Below are positions 59,614 through 64,000 of a DNA stretch of 64,000 nt, piece after piece. The position numbers were made by a program, and so were the translations under genes. Position 1 is the stretch's first letter; each line of letters begins with the position of its first letter. The notes below the pieces were generated by a model that made no database searches, was not told the DNA's origin, and was given only the letters and a program-made list of their open reading frames with translations. The DNA comes from Reticulascus tulasneorum (Eukaryota > Ascomycota > Sordariomycetes > Glomerellales > Reticulascaceae), in the NCBI GenBank assembly GCA_001557505.1, contig LSAX01000008.1, forward strand, positions 124,001-188,000, read 5' to 3'.

Positions 59614-60965
59614 CGTCGTTCGTTCACACTTGAGCGCAGCTCATCGTGTCAAACGCAACGCAACGCAGGCACCACGCATGTGGCTGCAAGAAGCATGCAG
59701 TCTGCAAGGAACTCAAGTCCTTTTCTCCAACATGCGCCCACCCGTCGCTCTCGCGGCACTCCGTAAACCCACAGCTCAGATCCAGGCTCGCATTGCCCCG
59801 GATCTGCTACCTATAATTAGGCTGTTTATTAACCATGGATATATGGCCTCCCGGGCGTTGGCGTCCTGAAACCGAGTCGCTGAGGATCGCCCCTTTTTCC
59901 GGTTGATGGCTGGTGTGCCGTGCCGTGTCTTGCTTATGGGGGTGAATACCCGTTGTCGGCTGTTTCGGAGTGGATGATGGCGGGAATGCGGCTGGATTGA
60001 GGTGCCTTTTCTAGAAGAGACTGCAGAAAATGGCCCGAAATGGGACGGAGGGTGTGGTGCTTTGCTCTATAAGTGGACAACTTCCCGTCTTTTGGAGAGA
60101 CACGGGACGGGGATTAGCTGGCTGTTGGCCACGGTGAAGCAGTGCGTGATTGCAATGCCGAGGAGACGGGGGCCGGGTTGAAAGTTTCGGTGACGAAACA
60201 TCTCACCAACCAGACTGTTTGATTCTCCTGCTAAGTCTCAATCACATGCGAAGCGGAGAACTTTCATCCCCGGCGGTTATCGAGCAAGGCAATATGTCCG
60301 TGTCACTCGTCAAGGATTTCGTACGGACCGTACACATTAAGGATATTTGGAGCTAGGGCCCACGAGAGCCGCAACAACATCACACTGATAAGGTAAGGTA
60401 CACGGCGCGAATGGGTTCGGGGGCTTCCGAAAGTGACGCAGTCACAGATTGGATGGTTCTAACTTAGCCATCTAGTGCTAAGGTGCTTTCGCAAGTGCTT
60501 GGGTAGGTACGGTAGGAAGTGATTTATATCTAAATTAGTCATGGGTAAGGGACTGCCGCTAAAGTAGTTAAGTATTGTAAGGAAGGATATGAATCTCAAA
60601 AGCAATGTTTCTTGTCCCCAGTCCTACAGCGATCCACAGTTTTGGCCCAACTAGCATGGCGCGACACGGTTCTCGCCTCTAACAAACCAAGGTAAGGGAG
60701 CTTCAGAAATATAAGAGCTCCATACCAAAGGAGCTTGAATTGTAACACCTAGTCATATCAATCATGCATCTAAGGGAGCTTGAAATGCAGAATCATCTCC
60801 GAGTCCCGACATTAAGATATGGGGTGTGGATGGTTCAAGATAGAGACCCAGACCCGAGAGTACTATCCGTTTTGAGGTTTCTTCTTTCAAAGCCGGAACT
60901 GATGCTTCCGATATATTGTCTTCTTCATAGTGAGAGTCCACCGGAAAAGACATGGACACTGACGC
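59614..60965. other. intergenic between NLR-like gene and regulator
   Basis: About 1.35 kb holding the promoter of the NLR-like gene and the 3' end of the transcription factor. Short open stretches near 60150 and 60764 are unsupported. No small HeLo- or amyloid-motif partner gene was found here. Confidence 0.45.
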
Positions 60966-63082
60966 TCAAGTAGCAAATTGTCCCCAGTCTCCCCAATTCA
61001 ATGGTAACCCGATGTCAAGGTTGGCTTCGAGTACGTTGTCGACCGCCGGCAGGTTAAAGCTCGGATCGAAATGCCCAAACACGTCAAGATGCGGTATCGC
61101 GTCGACCACAGAGAAGTCGATGTTCTCCAGCGCGGACATATCGTTGGGCGCGGAGCCGGAGGCGGGCCCTGCGTGCCCCAGTCGCGCTGCGTCAGCACGA
61201 GATCCAGAAGCATCTGGTATCCTGGGAGCTACCGAGTTTTCTCCAGATCCAGAGGGTTCCAATGCAAGTGAATTCGCCGCCCGCTCCATCTCCCTGAGAA
61301 CTCGCTCTCCTAGCCCTGCAACTACCCTGGCGCTCCAAAACATATCCCCAAATCTTTGGAGGAGTTCGCAAGTCACCTTGAACGATTCCCGAGCCCTCGC
61401 GCGAAACACCGGAAGGAGACTATGCCGCATCTTTCGATATTCCACGCTGAGAGCAAGAGACACGGCATAGGGCACGAAGGGCATGGGACTCAGCGCTTCT
61501 CGTTGGACGGCGACTGCGATGCGCTCAGCTGCAAGGGAGCGGCGAGCGTTGGCGGAGGATGGCGGTACCACCGACATGTACCCGTTTTCAGTCCCGGGTC
61601 GTGGAAGCCTGCAGGAGAGAATGATGACAGCGTGGTAAAACACTTCGATCGTCACTATTGACAGGGTCAGTAGCTAATTCAACCAAGGGATGAAGTGGAG
61701 AAGTTTTGCGGCGCACCGAGTAGTGAAGTGGGAATTTGGAGCCCGTTCGCTTCGAGCACTAGAGGCTCCAGGACTGGAATATCGATAAACTGTATCCCCT
61801 CTGCTGCGGCGCCAGGCCGATATAATTCAACAACCCGGTCTAGCCACTGGACGATCGAGAGGAAGAGACGAAAGCACGGCGCCTGTCGGCGAATACACTG
61901 ATTCAAGCTCGGCCCGATATCTCGTTCGTGGAGGAGACACGGCCTGCCGTATGCAGCCGCATTAATTCGATCTATTGCCCAGACCGCGCAAAAAAGGGTC
62001 TCGTGAACCTCGGTGGTCAGAGTGAGGAGATGGAGACCCAGCGTCTGGGCATGGTGGACGGCCCGACCGCCAAGCTCAGCTGGCACGTCAGCCTCGTCCG
62101 GGTTTGACGGCTGGAGGTATAGAGAGAGCATGGCGAGGGCGCGAATGTGCACAGTCTTGTCTGATATAAGACTTGTATCTAAGGTCGCCCTAACGGCTCC
62201 TGATACAAGTCGAGAAAACTCTGCAAATGACAATATCCTCGATCCCTGGTTGACGAGACGTAAGTGGCCCATCATGCTAGGATCTGTCGCTGCGGCGAGA
62301 GAAACCACCTGCCGCATGACGATGGAGGCTGGGGAGTCGCCGTCCTCGACCGCGCTCTCCGGAACAAGGGCGAATATGGGGTGGATCTTGTCCACGTACA
62401 CCTTGTACAGGTGGCGAAAGTCCCTCTCCGGCGGAACGCAAGTCAAGCCCTGTTCTCTAACGAATGGTAGCAAGATCCTGTCCATGACCACGGGTTGGCG
62501 AGAGGACAATGTGTTGGTGGACTCGGAAGACGTAGATTGTGCCGGCCGCAGCCACACCCCAACCTCGTCCTTGTTGGTTAGATCTCCTGCTGTGTCCGAG
62601 CCGGTCGCCTCGACAAACATTCCTTCTGGGTTGAGGTCGCCAACGAACCTGGAGGGGTGAGCAGTCGTCGGCGTTGGTGCCCCCTGTCCTGTATCCCGAT
62701 CAGAGCGACTGAGAACATCTCGGCTATGGTCGGAAACCCCGTCAGCCTTTGGGAGCGACCGATGAGACGACCCGGATCTATTAATTGTAAGAATCGCCCA
62801 TGAATGAGCGCACGCAAGGATGGAGAACCAACCCTCGGTGGCCTGAAGAGCGCGGCCGTTCTTCTATGGCGGCTGGGGCTTCCAGCGAGTGTTCCTCCGC
62901 ATGAATGCAACGTTTCTAGACCGGACAGTCAGCCGGGTATCAAGAAAGTATTTTCGTGAGCGCGCGAACGGTACCTTTCTCCGCCGGCATGGCTCACAAG
63001 CCTGCTGGACCTGTTTACGCTTCAGTGGCAAGCCAGAAGAGTCTGTGGCCACAAACTTGACAGCCTTGGCGGCGCTGGCCAT
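60966..63082 (-). CDS. zinc-cluster transcription factor with fungal regulatory domain
   Basis: A nuclear regulator of the fungal Zn-cluster class, 646 aa. Exons are 63082-62975, 62915-62833, 62777-61717 and 61654-60966. The DNA-binding motif QACEPCRRRKKRCIH spans the first junction and supplies only the first half of a Zn2Cys6 cluster (C-x2-C-x6-C); no second Cys triplet follows. Next come RFVGDLNPEGMFVEATG, and the regulatory middle homology region with FRHLYKVYVDKIHPIFALVPE, AQTLGLHLLT, AVWAIDRINAAAYGRP and, after a 62-nt intron, VTIEVFYHAVIILSCR. The acidic C-terminus (LPLNWGDWGQFAT) may activate. Its target genes are unknown; the NLR-like gene is its neighbour on the same strand. Confidence 0.88.
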
Positions 63083-64000
63083 GCTGAGGCAGGAGGAATG
63101 TGTGAGCCAGAAATGAGGCCCAAGCTACATCTTGGTCGGCTATTTTAATTATCGACAGGGTTGAGCAAAGCCGAGACTCAACCAACTAGAACGATATCCG
63201 ATACGGCAGGGTCTCATTTGTGTGTATGAGGCTAAGAAGGATTGACACGTTCCTTTGTTGGAGGTGGTCAAGTTTGATTGTTTCTGGCGCATGGTGGTCC
63301 GCGAAGGCGAGTGGCATGGCAGAATTAGCCGCTGGCAAACCCCGCCATCAATCCTCCTTATAGGCGTCAACGCGCACTGGAGCCACTGAGAACACAAGCC
63401 AACGCAGCCGTCCCCGCTTTATAGGCGTTTAGCACTGGGTACATTAGCGTGCGGACACATCAACCGTGACTTCAATTACTATTGAACCCTGAACGCTAAT
63501 TACCTAAACCCCTGACTCACGGCTAATGGTGGTCGCGAACCTCGATGGTACAGGTTCTTTATGGGACACATTTGATGCCGCCATCACCTTATACTTCTCA
63601 GTATTGCTTTGCGAAGTGTTTTCCTTCGGCCCTTGTAGCCCGGCCCTCCCAAAATCCGACTTTACTCGGAAACCAATGCGACGGCTCCGAGGGCGGACGA
63701 TTGTCGTCTTGGCAGCTGATATGCGAGCTTCTTCTGTGAGGCTGAAAACTGCGCGTGTAACATGGGACCATCAGCACTGCCCAGCGGCCTACAGATGCAG
63801 GAGTCCCTCCTCTCAGCCTTACGCCGCAAACGACCTTCGGCTTCATCTATTGCTTGCCGTTCATGTTCAAGCAGCAACGCGTTTCCCATGAGATTGCGAT
63901 CTTCTCCTTTGTATAATCAATTTGTAGGGGATTTAGCGATACTGAGCACGAGATGGATCCTGGATCCGCTGCCGTCGCCTTTATCGGGCTGAGTGCCAGC
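63083..64000. other. intergenic, right window edge
   Basis: About 900 bp upstream of the regulator. Open stretches at 63526-63891 on both strands overlap and resemble nothing. It should contain the promoter of the transcription factor. Confidence 0.4.

Noticed and set aside
61655..61684. 29-nt intron in the transcription factor suggested by a nearby donor
   Set aside because: Too short for splicing; a donor at 61716 gives a 62-nt intron with the same phase and a better protein (TSLL/VTIEVFYHA).

Overview
The window is nuclear DNA of a filamentous ascomycete (Pezizomycotina, probably Sordariomycetes). Genes carry many short introns of about 50-90 nt with GT..CTRAC..AG signals. Intergenic DNA is peppered with the GGTACCT/TACCTAGGTA-type motifs I associate with Sordariomycete genomes. 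Several genes are typical of moulds: a nitric-oxide-reductase P450 (P450nor/CYP55), an arylamine N-acetyltransferase, a Zn-cluster regulator and an NLR-like STAND protein. There is no bacterial, organellar or viral sequence, no tRNA or rRNA that I can recognise, and no intact transposon.

Layout. 0.3-1.2 kb: small secreted protein (-). 2.3-4.3 kb: MFS permease (-). 6.7-9.4 kb: GH31 alpha-glucosidase (+). 11.3-13.2 kb: cytochrome P450 (+). 14.6-16.9 kb: ferric reductase (+). 17.8-19.6 kb: AMSH-type deubiquitinase (-). 20.7-21.5 kb: unknown protein (+). 21.7-24.3 kb: divergent pair prefoldin-6 (-) / VPS4 (+). 24.9-26.5 kb: NOP56 (-). 27.2-28.6 kb: secreted GH18 chitinase (+). 28.8-30.6 kb: divergent pair ubiquitin-S27a (-) / RPS26 (+). 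30.8-34.0 kb: methyltransferase (-) and P450nor (-). 36.1-38.7 kb: large Ser/Thr- and Cys-rich secreted protein (-). 40.0-46.0 kb: divergent pair SMC4 (-) / ELYS-like nucleoporin (+). 46.3-47.9 kb: F-box protein (-). 49.1-50.1 kb: arylamine N-acetyltransferase (+). 50.1-51.0 kb: HRI1-like protein (-). 51.3-53.5 kb: secreted GH5 endoglucanase with X2-like module (-). 54.7-55.2 kb: 90-residue MRX7-like mitochondrial protein (-). 56.3-59.6 kb: esterase-NACHT NLR-like protein (-). 61.0-63.1 kb: zinc-cluster transcription factor (-).

How the genes relate. Most of the window is a mosaic of housekeeping and accessory genes, not one cluster. AMSH and VPS4 both act on ESCRT/endosomal sorting, about 3 kb apart. 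NOP56, ubiquitin-S27a and RPS26 are ribosome-biogenesis genes within 6 kb. GH31, GH18 and GH5 enzymes serve carbohydrate or cell-wall turnover. Ferric reductase and P450nor are redox haem proteins for iron uptake and nitric oxide removal. Accessory signals concentrate at 53.5-63 kb: a 56-bp tandem repeat, a perfect 24-bp inverted repeat, the NLR-like gene and the regulator.

The most unusual observations are four introns that need GC instead of GT donors (two consecutive in P450nor), the repeat-less esterase-NACHT protein with Ser-Pro-Lys/Arg tracts, and an 829-residue secreted protein of unknown family. Exon boundaries were read by eye from splice signals and frame continuity; those listed conserve frame to the stop unless noted.
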